From: Eremophila alpestris peregrina
Lineage: Eukaryota > Chordata > Aves > Passeriformes > Alaudidae
NCBI GenBank assembly: GCA_009792885.1
Contig: WMCF01000088.1
Coordinates: 1,222,642 to 1,286,641 of the forward strand
Length of the DNA stretch: 64,000 bases
Direction of reading: 5' to 3'
Part shown: one piece after another, positions 22,874 to 34,947 of the stretch
Numbering within the stretch: the first letter of the stretch is position 1
How the letters are laid out: each line of letters starts with the position of its first letter
Program-made: the position numbers and the translations under genes
Notes under the pieces: generated by a model
Seen by the model: the letters and a program-made list of their open reading frames with translations, nothing else
What the model was told of the DNA's origin: nothing
Database searches by the model: none

Positions 22874-25800
22874 GGTTTTACCTAATCAGCACTGACTGGC
22901 TGGGGAATGTTTCCTTGTGATCCCAGTGAAATACATGGATAAGTGACTTGGGATAGTCTCCATGTTGTCCCTCTCTGAGGGACCTCTCAGCATCCAAACC
23001 TTCAGGTGTGTTGATGTCACTTCGCTGAGGGCTCCCGTGTGCAGTTCCCAAATGGAGCAAACTGTCCCTCTTTGTGGACTTTGAATAAGCAAATACTCAG
23101 GAGGGTGATGGGGTGGGTCCTTACCTGCATTTTCACAACCCCCATGATTGCCTTATGGCACAGCCTGAAAATCCCAGGACTCTTCACTGAACATCTTATT
23201 TTCCCCCTTCCCTGTTGAACATAAAGAGCAATTGACAGACAAATCGTTCTGATGTTGTGCATTTTTGCATGCCTGAAATCACAGCTAGGCTTTAGGCAGG
23301 GAAAATCAATAAATGATGAGTTGCCATCAGCCACTTGTATGGCAGCTTGGGGTTATTTCAGTGTGTCACTGCTGAAGGAAGAAGGCAAGGGAGGAAGATC
23401 CCACCCTGACCTCCCAAATCCCATATCTGCTGCTGCAGTTTGGTGTTAAGTGTTAAATGTTACCCCCTCTCTGAACAGAGCACAGGGAGCCCAGTTCCCC
23501 CAGTGAGGCTGCAGGGTGTCCCCTCTGTCCCACCACCCCTGGGCAGTGGGGACTTTGGGGGCTGAACAGGCTCCTTGTTCTCCAAGGAACCTCTTCAACC
23601 TCTGGCCATGAGGCTGCACGTTGTGGTTTGGTAGAAACTGGAATTCAGGCAAGGCCAGAAACTCAAGTGAGACACAGCAGAGAACATTTGTGCTGTGAGG
23701 GACGGGTTGTCTCTCTCTGGAATAACTCAGCTGAAGCCAGCAACCCTTGCTGCTGTGTCTGTGCCTGATGGCACTGTCCCTCCCTCTTCTCACTGCTCCT
23801 GGCACCTCTGCATGCTCACAAAGAGCACCACACAGCCCTGGGCCTTTTTGTCTTCCTTGTCCCTCAGGGACCTCTGTGAAAGGTTAATGCTTCAGACTCA
23901 GGGCTTGGGAAGTCAGGGTGGGACCTTCCTCCCTTGTGATAGTGATGCTGGATATGTGGCAGTGAGTGTCCCTAAAGTCTTTTGGCAGCTCCCCCCCCGA
24001 AGATGGCACTGTCTGGGGATGTTTGTGCTTTCTCCAAGGACTCCCAGCCTCCATGCAGCCTGTCCTGAAGTCAGGCTGTGGCCAAGAGGAATTTGTTGAA
24101 GGTAAAGTGGGTATATATGGCATTAGGGAAACACAGAGCAACACCTCTCACTTAGAGAGGTAGCTGTCACATGTTGCCTTCAACTTATTAATTAACCCAC
24201 TATGAAACATCATCAAATAATGTGTCATCAATAATGTCCCATCAAATAAACTTGTAACTTCATTGAGTTCCTCTAAGACCATGGATGGGGTTGTTTTGCT
24301 TTCCTGGAGAAGTTAAAAGCTAATAGGAGAACTGTAAAATCAAGTCAGGGTATTAATTTCTGTGAGGGATTTAAAAGAAAATATTGAAATATTAGAGTAG
24401 CTTGGGATGATCTCAGAAAGAGAGAGCACAGTTTACCCCAGTTTCCTTTTTCCCTCGAGGATGATCCAAGTCCAGCCCAGGCAGGAAGGGTGTGCATGGA
24501 TGAAGCTGCTCTGTGTTAAAAAAAAAAAAAAACCTTTTCCCTGTCTAATGCCCTAAATTACCCTGCACCATCCAGAAGCTGTGACAAGAAACAGGACAGT
24601 GCTGTCGAGATACCATGCTTTAAATTTTGGATAATGTACTACCAGGATGTTTAAAATAGCTGAAGTGCCAACTGATCTCACAGGCATAAAAGCTGCACTG
24701 GTTATATAATATATAATAATATACCCCTCAGCTCAGGGACATGTTCCATGTAGGATATTATGTACTGTATGAAATCAGTTTCATGTAGGAGAGCAGAGAG
24801 AAGTTTCAAAGCCCAGAGGGGAGCAAAGAGTAATAGCAGAGAGTACAACATGATGATATATATGACATGAGGAGGAAATAAGAATTAGATTGAATCTCAG
24901 GGAAAATTGAAGCTCTCCATGAGAAGACAAATACAGTCTGAATCAAAGATATTTGGTAGGAAGGAGCTACTTAAAAGGCAATCCCATTGGAAGTGCCTAA
25001 GTGGATAGCAAATCAGATATGAACATGGGATGCAATTGAAAAATAGATGTGTAAGTGCCACTGCAATTCTGCCCTGTGCTGTGACAGGGAGGCAGGAGGA
25101 GACACCTCCTCACACAACACACAGGTGACAGCACTTGGTAGGAAACATTACCTTTGGGAGCCTTGATGATGACACTCCAGTGACTGGGGTGTGAGGAGGA
25201 GAGAGGGCTCTGCAAGGAAATTTGGGATGCATCAGGGACAGAGCACGGCTGAGCAGGCCTGGCTGAGTGGCCACCAGCACATGGATGGGTGCTTGCAAAG
25301 AGCTGATGCAGGGAAGTGTGGTGGGCTGTGGGCACAGCAAGCCTGAGACTGATCAAATGGAACATCTGCTTGTATTTCAGGGGGGGAATGGTCAGTTAAG
25401 CTGGTCCAGCTTGGAGCAGAAAGGGCTGGGAGCCCTGGCATTTGTCATGTAAAAGGAGTTTTTATGACTGAGTCGCTAAGGAGCCAAAGGGAGCCTGAGC
25501 ACAGCACCATGTGTCTCCCCACCCTGTGGCTGCGGGGTTTTGGGGCTTCCACTGCCAAAGCCGAGAGCATGCACTGCAAGGAAGAAGGGCTGAGATGAGC
25601 CGTGAGGTTGTTCCACCTCTCTTTTGTCCTGCTCTGCCCTGAAGCCAGGACTGCTCAAAGTGTTTCAAGTACTGGGGGTGGCCAGTGGGTGTCAGTTTTG
25701 CTCTATGAAGCAGCTGATGGAGCTTCCCTTATCTAAAGTAAGAAACCACCTTTTAAAGGAGGCAGTGGAAAAAACCATTGCCATGGAGAAATATGAGGTC

Positions 25801-28631
25801 AGCCCCACAGCTTGGTGTTCTGTTTTTTCATAGCTCTGTCTACTTTAAGAGCAGTCACAGACAGTAATTCTTAGACGAGTCAGTTTTCCTCTTTCGGTGT
25901 CTCTGATTTTGGGCAATGACAACTAAATGAGGGTTTTCAACAGAGCTCTTTTGTCTTACAAAAGAGGAAGCCACCACCTACAGCCAGACAAACGCTTTAT
26001 TTTAAAGGGTCATGTGTGTAAATGTGCAAAAGTCTCGCATGAGCCTCCTTGGATAACCTCACTGGAGGGTTGTGATTTTGTTGCCAGCCAATTAAGCTAA
26101 CTCAATATAGTGCAGAAATCCCTTAAAGATCAAGCCAACATTAAGGACCTAGAGTTAGTTTGGATAAAATTTCCATAGAAAACATTGTCTGATTTTAAGG
26201 ATCTTTTTCAACAGCTATTTTTAACTTCAGAGCTGAATGTAAAATTATACCTTTGTTGAATTAAAAACCAGCCCAACAAACCAGCAGCAAGCCACTAGGA
26301 AAAGCATTTTCCTTATAATGCAAGGATTAAACTGAGACCTGGGGCTTCCACAGAACTTCTTAATCCACTCTGTGAGTGTTTGGCATGAGGAAGTCTTGTT
26401 CTGAGAACAACACTCCTCACTAGTGTAGGGATGCAATAAACCAGCAAAAGCAACAAGGAGAGTAATTTTGAAAACAAAGATGATAATATCTGAACAAGTT
26501 GTTCTATTTGTGTCCTCCTTCATAAAGCTGTCAAATTGGGATCTTTTATTTTTTACTTTTGTAGATTTTAGATGGAGTCTTTTCAGCTGAGGTCAGTGGG
26601 AGGAATCTGTCCATGTTAGTGGTACAAGCTCAGGCCTGTGTGTTGAAGAAAAGATACTTGATACAATAATGTCTTCTTTAGCCATCATTCCACCACCCAG
26701 AATTTTATTTTGAGGAATCCCTTAAAGTTACTAATAAATAGAAGGAAACACACATCTCAGAAGAAAATGACCACATATGTAGCCAAGAGCAAAAGATTGT
26801 CTCTTTAATACAGAGACTAAATGGTGTGTTCATTGATTTATATCTCCAAAGGAGAACGAAAAAACAGAAACAACCCCCTCTTAAAAACAAAAAAATAAAC
26901 AGGAAAAGGAGGCATTTTCAAACCACAAGAATGAAGTTATGTTTTCTTTGCTTGCACAGTTATGTGTGGGTAAAGTCTGGAGGTAGAGAAATGTTATTCC
27001 TTTCCTTGAGTAAAATAATAATAATAAATAAAACTTTGGAAAATGAAGAGGTCTTATACCACTGAAAGAATCACTCTCCTAAAAAGGGCTGTGGAGCACT
27101 CTGTCAGCTCTGCTGCTGGAAGGAGACAGAGCAAAGCTTTGCAGTTAAAGTTAACTGCAGCTTTAAAAGGCTCTGGTCACACGTTGCTTCATGCAGTGCT
27201 AAGAGGAGCGTAGAAAGATGCTAATGTTTTATTTTCATAATCTAAACTGTTAATTGCAGTTAATCAAAGTTAACCTAGCTCTGCTTAAAGCTGATTATAT
27301 GTGGCCAGTTAATTTCAGGTGTCACTTTTCACAATCAAGCCCCAGGACACTTCTAGGATGACACTCTCCTTAAAAACCCCTTTTCTAAATGTCCCTTTGC
27401 CCACTGGCATGGCTCCATCCCAGCTGTGTCCAAGTCCCTGCCCCTGGGGTGTTGCTGATTCTCAACACAGTTGACAGGGGAGAAGCAGTGCCATCAGATG
27501 CTTTATTTTCTCAGTGAGGAACAGAAGCATGCACAGAGATATTCACTGTAAGGAACTGATTTAGCCAGCTGTATACACAGCCTCCCTCCATAGTCACCGG
27601 AGAAAGAAATGTTCCTCTGGAGAGTGACTACAAGCAGGAATCTAATTTTGGTGCTTGGAGCTGCAAAATGGACACATCAGTCTTTCCCATGGACTCCAAA
27701 AGCAGATGAGGAGTAGAAGACTAAGCAAGGTGCCTGTGGCAGAATAGCCCTTGGAAATGGAGGGGGAAATAAATATCCTCTTCAAAAGCAAAACATTGTG
27801 TAAGTTAGTCACCCAAAGTCCAGACTTGGGCCTAGACCCCAGGCTGCCCTTCATCTCTGGCATGACAGTGTCAGCCTTTGGCTCAGCTGTGCCTCTTCTG
27901 GAGGTGGAGGGCTGGGTGGTTTTGTTTTCTCAGACTATTTTATGTCCTGACTTCAGTACCCAGGAGACTCATGACACACCGTTTCTGCAAGGATCTAAAG
28001 CCTGGTTTGTATGACAGCTTTTCAGCCCCAGTGCTCCATGCAGCTGTGATCCTTCACACTGCTCTGCTCCCTCTGATCCATCCTGGTGCTGACCAGCTCA
28101 GAGGGGACTGGCTAATCCCTGCCCTGGGACTGCTGCACCCTCCCCCTGAATCAGGTCAGACAGCAGAGCCACACACCTGCAGGAGTTGGTGTCAGGCTGA
28201 AAGATGCTGTACCTGTTCAGTCCCTGACAGCCACAGAAACCAGTTTTAGCAACCTAGCCTCTTCCTGGCTCTCTACAAGCACTGGCTTGATACTGGAAAA
28301 GCAGAGAAGGAAGAGGAGCAAGAACTAATGAGGGTAAAGTACGTTCCTGCAGATTCATGCTGACTTTTCTGTAGCTATGCACACTGAGTAGGGGTGGTGT
28401 TGTTTTTGGAAATGTGCTGAGTGAGGACTGAAATGATTCAACAGGACATCCTTCAGGTGCTTTGGAGAAAGGCCCTGCAACCACCCAAGTAGAATCAGGG
28501 AAAACAGCCTGTTTAACTTGCAGGGAGATCTGCAAGCTCCTGCAAAGCAAGGTGTGATCTCAACACATCAGTTACCCCCCTCATGCACAGCACTGCTCTT
28601 CCAGCAAAGGAGGAGGGGGACACCCAGCTAA
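22874..28631. other. Intergenic DNA, no gene recognised
   Basis: I see no coding exon. A minus-strand frame at 26245-26523 has a hydrophobic stretch but no family resemblance. Small simple repeats occur at about 24517-24533 (poly-A), 24700-24722 (TA-rich) and 27014-27030 (ATA). Confidence 0.5.
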
Positions 28632-28723
28632 TGGAGATGTGGCACTTGGAGACATGGCTTGGTGGTGGGGCAACAGCTGGACTCGATCTCAGAGGTCTCT
28701 TGTAACCTAAATGAGTCAATGAT
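28632..28723 (+). mobile_element. CR1 LINE 3' end, old subfamily
   Basis: The segment matches the other common CR1 tail type: 'gacatggcttggtggtgg', 'agctggactcgatctcagagg', 'tcttgtaacctaaatga' and a degenerate ATGATT end. It is more diverged than the copies at 13.0 and 50.7 kb, so it is probably an older insertion. Only about 90 bases remain. Confidence 0.75.
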
Positions 28724-31437
28724 TTTGTACCAGCTCCTGCAAAGTGAGAGTGTGCACAGCCAGTGAGAGGACCTCACTTCATGAGGTCGTGTTCTCACTC
28801 AGGTCAACTATTACTTTCCTCAGAGTTCAAGCTGTCTTGGCACGAACAGACCCAAATGACCCTGATCAGCCCCACTAGGGCCTTCACCCATGCTCCTACC
28901 ATGGGTCAGGGGCTCATTTAAGCTCAGCCTTGGAGTCTGGGCTTTGTTTGAGGAGGTCTGGTCTCCTGCCTGGCCATAGCTTTGTCCCTGGCAAGCCATG
29001 GCCCTGCTGTTCCTGACCGGCAGACTGACCTCTTGGCTTGACCTCTGAGCTGCCTCAGCACCACAGCTTTGCCTGAAACTCAGGGTTCTTGGTTAGACTG
29101 GCCATCCTCTCTGGCCTGGCTGCTGTGGGATGGACCCTGGGCTGCTGGGGCTCCTGCCAGGCTGCCCTGGGGCACCCCTGTGGCTCCTGGACCCCAGGAA
29201 ACCACTGGCCAGTGCTGTGCACCCACAGGCAGGCTGGATTCAGTGAGGAAATGTCCTTGTTCCTCAATTCTTTGCCAAGCTTGAAAGAGCTGTAGTAGAA
29301 ACTCTTTTCAAGTACTGAAATGTATGCATTGGGTACCTGTATCTGGTCTGTATTTCATCCAGCATGAATGGAGCAGGCTGAGCCCAGCAGGTTGCTGCTG
29401 GAAGCCCTACAAGACCTGCTCCCACCATGTTCATAGCCAAATTTGGTTGAAGTCTTCTGTGTTGTAGAAGCCCTTTCAAACCCAAATGGCAACTTTTGAC
29501 CTTTTGACATTCAACATTCACAGTAATCATGTCACAGAGAAGTGGAAGAACTCAATTCCCACCAAATTTTCAGCTGTTGCAAAGCTGTGAGCCTGGCTGG
29601 TTGTCGCTGAATGTTCCCTGGTACATTGCAATACTCAACATAATTGACACCTATCATTTTGCCAAATTTTAGCCTGAGTAACAACTGTCTCTCTGCCTAA
29701 ATGCCTCCAGCAGCTCCAGTAATTTAAAGAGATCCTGCACACTTCTGTATTGGCTGCTTCATGAGCTTCATAATTCTGTGGTGTTCTCTGTGCAGCATGG
29801 GATGTGTATAACTGTCAGTACTGTGTTTTCCAGCCATAAGCAGATCAAGAGTTAATTCTTATTTTTGTTGAAGTACTTAGTGGGAAGCTAGGTCATGCAT
29901 AAATCCTCATTGTGCTAGGTGCTGTACAAGCAGCGAATAAAAATGATCCCAGGCTCAAGGATTCTCTGTTAGTAGCTTGTGTCATAATTAAATTTTGTTA
30001 GGACACTTTAGAATTTCCCTTCCTCATAAATGAAATATCCATATACATTTCTATCTCTATAATAAAAGACAAAATCTGTACACTTTAATGTGGATGATAA
30101 AAAAGAAAATATAATACTATTTTCCAAGTAACTTGGATATAGCTATTGAAATATTTGAGGGTGAGGGGAAAGATCTGTTTCTTGTATACTTCTGGGTTAT
30201 ACACACCTAAAGTTGTCCACTTTATAGAGAAAGGAAGAAGTATTTGTTGTAAAAACAGTTTCACACAGACCACGCTGAATTCAGGTGGTGGAGAGCAGAG
30301 AGCAGGAGCTGCTGCCCTTTTAAGAATCAAATATTGTGTCTTCATGAATAAAGCTCTGACAGTAAAGATAAGAGAAAAAAAAAATACAGGAACCATGTGA
30401 TATATTAGCAGAATGTTTTACAAAGTCCCCCACAAAGCATCCGCTGCGCTTGAAAAGCCCAACCAGCCCAAGTGAGAAACCATTCACAAATTTAGTATTC
30501 AGATTACATACTCTGCCTTTTCAACTGCTCTCTGTACAATGAATGCCTGTACAACTACAGTAACAGACACAGATCTACAGTTTCTGTGGCCTTTGAGCTC
30601 ATAGGAGTAGTATGCCTCTCCATAAATTACATCTGCATGTCCTGAAAATACCAACTGTTTTAATAGGAATTAATCTATAGGCTTTTATCTTGGTGAAATA
30701 CTAGGGGTACAGTATGTTGCATCCCTTTTAAAATTAATAGAGTATGCTCTGGAGGTATTCAAGGACGTTCATTACTTTCTTTATAGGTCCATTTATTGAT
30801 ACATATAAGCATAAAACAGTGCTTCATTGTAGGGAAGAGGAGGAGGTGGAATAACGAATTAGATTAGTGCTTATATGGTTTTTAGATTGCCCAACACGCA
30901 ATTAAGTAAAAAAAGGTCTGTGTTTGTCCTCTTCAGAGTATATTGGGACTGGATCCAGTTTGCCTTCAAAGTGCCCCTTCTGTGGGAGGGGAGGAGAGGG
31001 CTCAGTCCAGCAGCAAGAGAGCCCATGCAGGGGTCTGCTGCTCCCTGCTCAGTGCTGTCCAAGGCAACAGTGGGGCACATCAGTCTTGTTTCATTTGCTA
31101 AGTGTACCTAAGTCTGGAGCTTAGGCTGTGCTGAGCTACTGCTCACATCAATACTCAATAGAACATTTTGGGAGTGAACTCCTAAAGCACCTTGATCTTA
31201 TACAAGTGTGTAAAAAAGGGAAATTAGGAACTTTAAACCAGAGTTTACATAAAAAGTATGATGGAGGTTTTGAGTAATAATTCTCACATGTGCATGTGCA
31301 TATACACACACATATATGGTTTAAATATTTAGCTGAAAACAGGCTGAGCCCATCAAACCTATCAAAGCACATTGCTGTCAAGTGATGAGAAATTAATCTT
31401 TCCTGTGAGACCAGGGAGCTCTGTTATCTCCAGCACA
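28724..31437. other. Intergenic DNA, no gene recognised
   Basis: No coding exon, RNA gene or named repeat is visible. The stretch 29850-30420 is AT-rich with several AATAAA words (for example near 29937 and 30060), but no transcript can be inferred from them. Confidence 0.5.
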
Positions 31438-31506
31438 CAGGAAGGGAACCAAGGCTCAGGGAGACGGAGCAAGTGCCAAAGAGGACATCACAGCTCTTGA
31501 GTAGGT
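31438..31506 (-). mobile_element. Possible MIR/L2-type remnant
   Basis: The order of words 'ggaaccaaggctcagggaga', 'agcaagtgcc', 'catcacagct' and 'gagtaggtgg' resembles the reverse strand of MIR/L2 cores (aaactgaggctcagagag, gacttgccc, gtcacacagct, agtaagtgg). The match is by eye and degenerate, so this is only a suggestion. Confidence 0.35.
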
Positions 31507-31739
31507 GGTTGTTGGCACAGCCTGTGATCCCGGGGACAGCTGGGCTTGCGTGGCAGGACACTGTCCCAGGGCTGAGGTCCTGTGGGTGGCAATGGAAAGG
31601 GGCTCCCAGGAGCTCCAGGAATGGCTCTTTCAGAGCTGTGCCAGAGGGACCTCTGTCATGTGGCAAAGCTGAGAGCTGCTCTTGGGACACTTCTCAGCAG
31701 AAGAAAAGCTCTCATTGCGTTAATTGCTGTGTTTCAGAC

Positions 31740-31850
31740 ATACAGAACTGCAAGGCAGGGCAAAAAAATGGCTTGGCCAAAATCATGTGGAGCACCTCTG
31801 CTCATTGTTGGATGTGAATCTGGCTCTCTTGATCCCCAAGCCGTCACTTG
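31740..31850 (-). mobile_element. Possible MIR/L2-type remnant
   Basis: 'aaggcagggcaa', 'ggcttggccaaaatcatgtgg' and 'tgaatctggctctcttgatcc' follow the order of MIR reverse-strand words (gacttgcccaaggtcacaca, gaacccaggtctcctgactcc). The similarity is weak and judged by eye. Confidence 0.35.
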
Positions 31851-32703
31851 GCTCTGAAGATCACCACAGCAGCTCTGCTGAGTTGGGCAATGTAAATCAC
31901 TCTGGAGCTCCTGCTACAGCCCAGAGCCAAGTTCTGCCTTGAAACCCGTGATTCAGCCCTGTGTTGCTGTAGTGAGGATGTGCTCATCTCTGCAGCCTTT
32001 GGAGTTAGCAAGCTGATTTACAAAGCCAAGTCCCATCACTTTATTCCCTGCCCCGTACTTTTCCCTTGGTCACTCCTTGTTTTCACAGCTTTATTTGGTT
32101 TCAAAGGCTTGCAGAGCAGCAGGATTAAAAAAAATCAGAGAATATTTACTGTAGAGGATGGGCCTGGCTTTTCCCATCAGCTTCCATGGCTCAAGCAGGT
32201 TCCAGCAGCTTTGGGAGAAAAGCTGTTAGCTATTAAGTTATTACCTGTAAGGAGAGCCAGCTGGAAGCTTTCAGTTTTCAACATTTTGATGAAAAGCACC
32301 ATAAAAATCTTGACAACAAGACTTGTAGCATTTCAATGACATGTTTTGCATTTGTCCCCGCTTTTAATGGTCTGTAAAAGTGATCAAAGGCTTCAAAATG
32401 CTGCCGAGACCCACATCTCGGGAGTTTTTACCCCCCAAAATGAAGAGGGGAAGGGGGGTGGGGGGAAAGACAAAACTCCAAGTGTGTGCTGGTGAGTGAA
32501 TTCATTTGGACAGCTTTTGGGAAGTCACTTTCCATCTGGAGGAGAGTGTCCGCAAGGAGACTCATTCCGGCATAAACTGTTACGGTATAATTATCCAGCT
32601 CCAGCTATGCCAGTCTATTTTCTGGTGTAGGCAAGCCAAGTCTAGCTGTTGCTACGTAGGCGTGGGAAACACGAGGTCTGCTTTCTAGGCTCAGCTCTGA
32701 GTG

Positions 32704-32790
32704 CTCCCTGTGGCCAGTCCCCTGACCTTTCTGCCTTCTTCCTATGCAAAATGAGAAGAGTTAAGTTAAACCCACTTCACAGATGTGGCA
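32704..32790 (+). mobile_element. Possible MIR/L2-type remnant
   Basis: 'ccagtcccctgacctttctgcc' followed by 'ttcctatgcaaaatgagaag' recalls the MIR forward strand (agtcacttaacctctctg, ttcctcatctgtaaaatgggg). It is short and diverged, and may be coincidental. Confidence 0.3.
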
Positions 32791-33859
32791 TACTGACTAA
32801 TTGGCTCAAATTTGTGGTACTGGGGAGAGAGCCGACAATTAACTTTAGTGTCTTGGGCTGGCTGAATCATTTAGTGTCTTTTCCAAAGTGGGGTTTGTCT
32901 CCCTCTCTCAGGGTTGGGTGGCTCTGCTGCTATTCTACAAAGCAGAATCTCATTTGATGTGAAGTGGTGGTGCTAATAAAACCTGGGGTTTACCTCATGT
33001 CTAACAACAATATTGTGCTTGTGTGTAGTGAGAGCAAGAGCTAAGGCTTTTGCTTCAAGATTTTGGAGTTAAGTCTTTGCCTGAAAGCAAATTTTCCCAG
33101 TATCTAGAGCCTTTGATATACAAAGAGTGTGGGTACGCAGTGATGGTGGTATTTCCATTGGTGTTTGAAACTCAGTGGCAAAATGCATGTGTTACTCTCC
33201 TTTGGTACCAATGAAAACCAAGGATAACTCTTCCATTATTCCCATCAGTTGCTCTGTCGGGTCAAAAGGCTCAAGGGTTTATGGGCAGCCTCAATCCCAA
33301 TGCTTTCTAGTGCTTACTTGCTTAATTTTGCAAATTGAAATTTCATCACGTCCATGCATATCATGCACGACAGACACAACCTCAGCTTCTCCATGGGCCG
33401 TGAACTCTGGTGCCTCATGATGGCATTACCGGGGTCACCAGTGCCCAGGACACCAAAGAGAGGAGAGGACAATGGTGTTGCACCTGATCCAGGACCCGTG
33501 GACAGCAGGGTAAACTTCTGTGAGGAAGCACATCCAGCGTTCACCCTCAGGCAAGTGTGGGGAGGTTGTGTCAGCCCCCGAGTGGCTCTGTGGAGTGTCT
33601 CCTCAGTGTGGGGATGTCCCCTCGCTGTGGAAAACCCTCGGGGCCGTTCCTTCAGCCCTGGCTGCAGGGCAGTGTGAGGATTTATCTCCTGACAACGCTG
33701 ATTGTTACACTCGTCCCAGCACACCGACTTCCCGGGAGCGGGGTGGAATGGCACGCACAGGGTTTCACTCGCACCCGGGCCGTCTCTACGCGGAAACTCC
33801 ACTCATAATCAGCCGTGAACGTTTAATTAATTAACAAGCCCGGCCGCCCCCCGGCCGGT

Positions 33860-33868
33860 TATAAATAG
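33860..33868 (+). promoter_or_regulatory. TATA box candidate at the CpG island edge
   Basis: TATAAATAG is a near-perfect TATA element, placed between GC-rich blocks (CCGGCCGG before, CGACTCGGCGGG after). A start site would be expected about 30 bases on, near 33890. A homeobox-type TTTAATTAATTAA lies about 30 bases upstream (33820-33833). TATA boxes are uncommon in CpG-island promoters. Direction is inferred from the gene downstream. Confidence 0.55.
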
Positions 33869-34031
33869 AAGTGCTGAATCACGACTCGGCGGGTCTCTCC
33901 GCCCGGCTGGTGGCGGCCGGAGGGGTGCGGGGGGTGCCCGGCGCGGAGCCGCCCTGCCCTGAGGGGCCGCGGCCGTGCCCCGGGGGCGCGCGCTCCCGCC
34001 CGCCCTCCCGCGTGAGGCGCGGGGCGCGCTC

Positions 34032-34055
34032 TGTGGCGGCGGCGGCGGCGGCCGC
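34032..34055 (+). repeat. Short GGC trinucleotide repeat
   Basis: About six GGC units run into GGCCGCGC in the CpG island. A second run of CCG units is at 34696-34716. Both lie in the candidate 5' UTR, where such repeats can vary in length. Confidence 0.8.
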
Positions 34056-34185
34056 GCTTGTCCTGTAATCGATTGCCGAGCGCGCTGAGCGGCCTCGCGC
34101 CGGCTGCGGGCACCCGCCCCCCGCCGCGCCGGCCCCGCGGGGGCTGAGGCGCTGCGGGGCGGGGAAGGGACCGGAGAGGGGACAG

Positions 34186-34690
34186 GGAGTGTGTGTGAGT
34201 GCGTGACCGAGTGTGTGTGGCACTGAGCGTGAGTGTGTGTGTGTGAGGGACTGAGTGCGAGTGAGGCGGCGAGTGCGTCCGTGTGAGGGACTTCGAGGGA
34301 AGAGCTGAGTGTGAGGGAGTGAGTGAGTGCGTGTGAAGGGCTGAGTGTGAGTGAGGGAGTGAGAGTGTGTGCGGGGCCGGCTGTGCGTGAGGGGGAGAGC
34401 GAGTCCGGGGGTGCGTGGGGGGAACTGAGTGTGAGGGAGTGAGTGAGTGTGTGTGGGTTTGAGCCTGAGGGAGGGACAGTGTGTGTGTCTGAGGGAGTGT
34501 GTGCGAAGGAGGAGGTGTGTATGGGTGTGAGGGCGTGCGCCTATCTGTGAGTGTGTGTGTGTGTGTGTGAGGGAGGCAGGGAGGGAGTGCGCGTATCAGT
34601 GTGTGAGGGAGGGAAGGGAGTGTGTGAAGGAGGGAGCGAATGAGTGTGTGTGTCTGTGTGTGTGTGTCTGTGGGAGGGAGAGAGGGAGGG
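34186..34690 (+). repeat. TGAG/GTGT/GAGGGA low-complexity tract
   Basis: About 500 bases are built almost entirely from GTGTGT, GAGTGAGTG and GAGGGAGTG words, purine/T on the + strand. Several frames stay open across it only because the words lack stops. Many GGG runs give some potential for G-quadruplex formation in the + strand or in RNA. Within the CpG island it probably forms part of the 5' leader or promoter. Confidence 0.85.
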
Positions 34691-34771
34691 AGAGCGGCCG
34701 CCGCCGCCGCCGCCGGATCGGTTTCTCGGGGTTTGACCAGCTGTCCCAGGCTAACCCTCTGCTCTCTGAAG

Positions 34772-34825
34772 ATGGAGGAAGTAAAAACAGGATTACCCTT
34801 AGCTACGGCTCCTCCGCCGCCTTAG
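34772..34825 (+). CDS. Candidate upstream ORF, 17 codons
   Basis: An ATG in a moderate context (GAAGATGG, A at -3 from GAAG is G/A-like and G at +4) opens a 17-codon frame, MEEVKTGLPLATAPPPP, ending in TAG. It lies in the candidate first exon of IKZF2, upstream of the main start. Translation would be expected to reduce initiation at the main ATG. There is no evidence of a functional peptide; the interest is regulatory. It exists as an upstream ORF only if exon 1 version a is transcribed. Confidence 0.3.
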   Translation: MEEVKTGLPLATAPPPP

Positions 34826-34910
34826 TCCCCCCACAGCCAACTGCCGTGCACAAACACACCTCCACTGGGCAGAGGGAGCCGACACTAATAAACACACAAA
34901 CAAAAGGGGG

Positions 34911-34940
34911 ATGGAACTGACTCACTGCCTGCGCGGCTGA
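34911..34940 (+). CDS. Candidate upstream ORF, 9 codons
   Basis: ATGGAACTGACTCACTGCC and what follows encode MELTHCLRG and stop at a TGA at 34938-34940, one base before the candidate donor at 34941/34942. The ATG has G at -3 and G at +4, a favourable context. It would be the last upstream ORF before the splice junction to the coding exon. Confidence 0.28.
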   Translation: MELTHCLRG

Positions 34941-34941
34941 G

Positions 34942-34947
34942 GTAAAT
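34942..34947 (+). promoter_or_regulatory. IKZF2: Splice donor candidate of exon 1a
   Basis: GAG|GTAAAT fits the vertebrate 5' splice-site consensus at most positions. It is followed by a polypyrimidine-rich sequence (34955-35030). Confidence 0.4.

Larger units (their letters stand above)
33890..34941 (+). other. IKZF2: Candidate noncoding exon 1 (long 5' UTR), version a
   Basis: The right limit is a donor-like GAG|GTAAAT after 34941, following a stretch that changes from GC-rich to ordinary composition at about 34720. The left limit is only inferred from the TATA box at 33860. The last 220 bases contain two short ATG-initiated frames. The length of about 1 kb is long for a first exon, so the true start may lie within the island. 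It would splice to the acceptor at 37644. Confidence 0.35.

Noticed and set aside
26245..26523. Minus-strand 92-codon frame with a hydrophobic, membrane-like stretch
   Set aside because: A single short frame in AT-rich DNA often looks hydrophobic. No signal context or family resemblance.
1..33800. Possible exons of the expected upstream neighbour SPAG16
   Set aside because: No WD-repeat or SPAG16 N-terminal sequence was recognised on the minus strand. The neighbour probably lies beyond the window.
33314..33802. 162-codon minus-strand frame next to the CpG island
   Set aside because: It would suit a divergent gene by position, but the peptide resembles nothing known and there is no supporting splice pattern.
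34555..34920. 121-codon plus-strand frame rich in C, V, R and E
   Set aside because: It is created by the GT/GAG low-complexity tract. Only the short ATG frame at its end is worth noting, as an upstream ORF.
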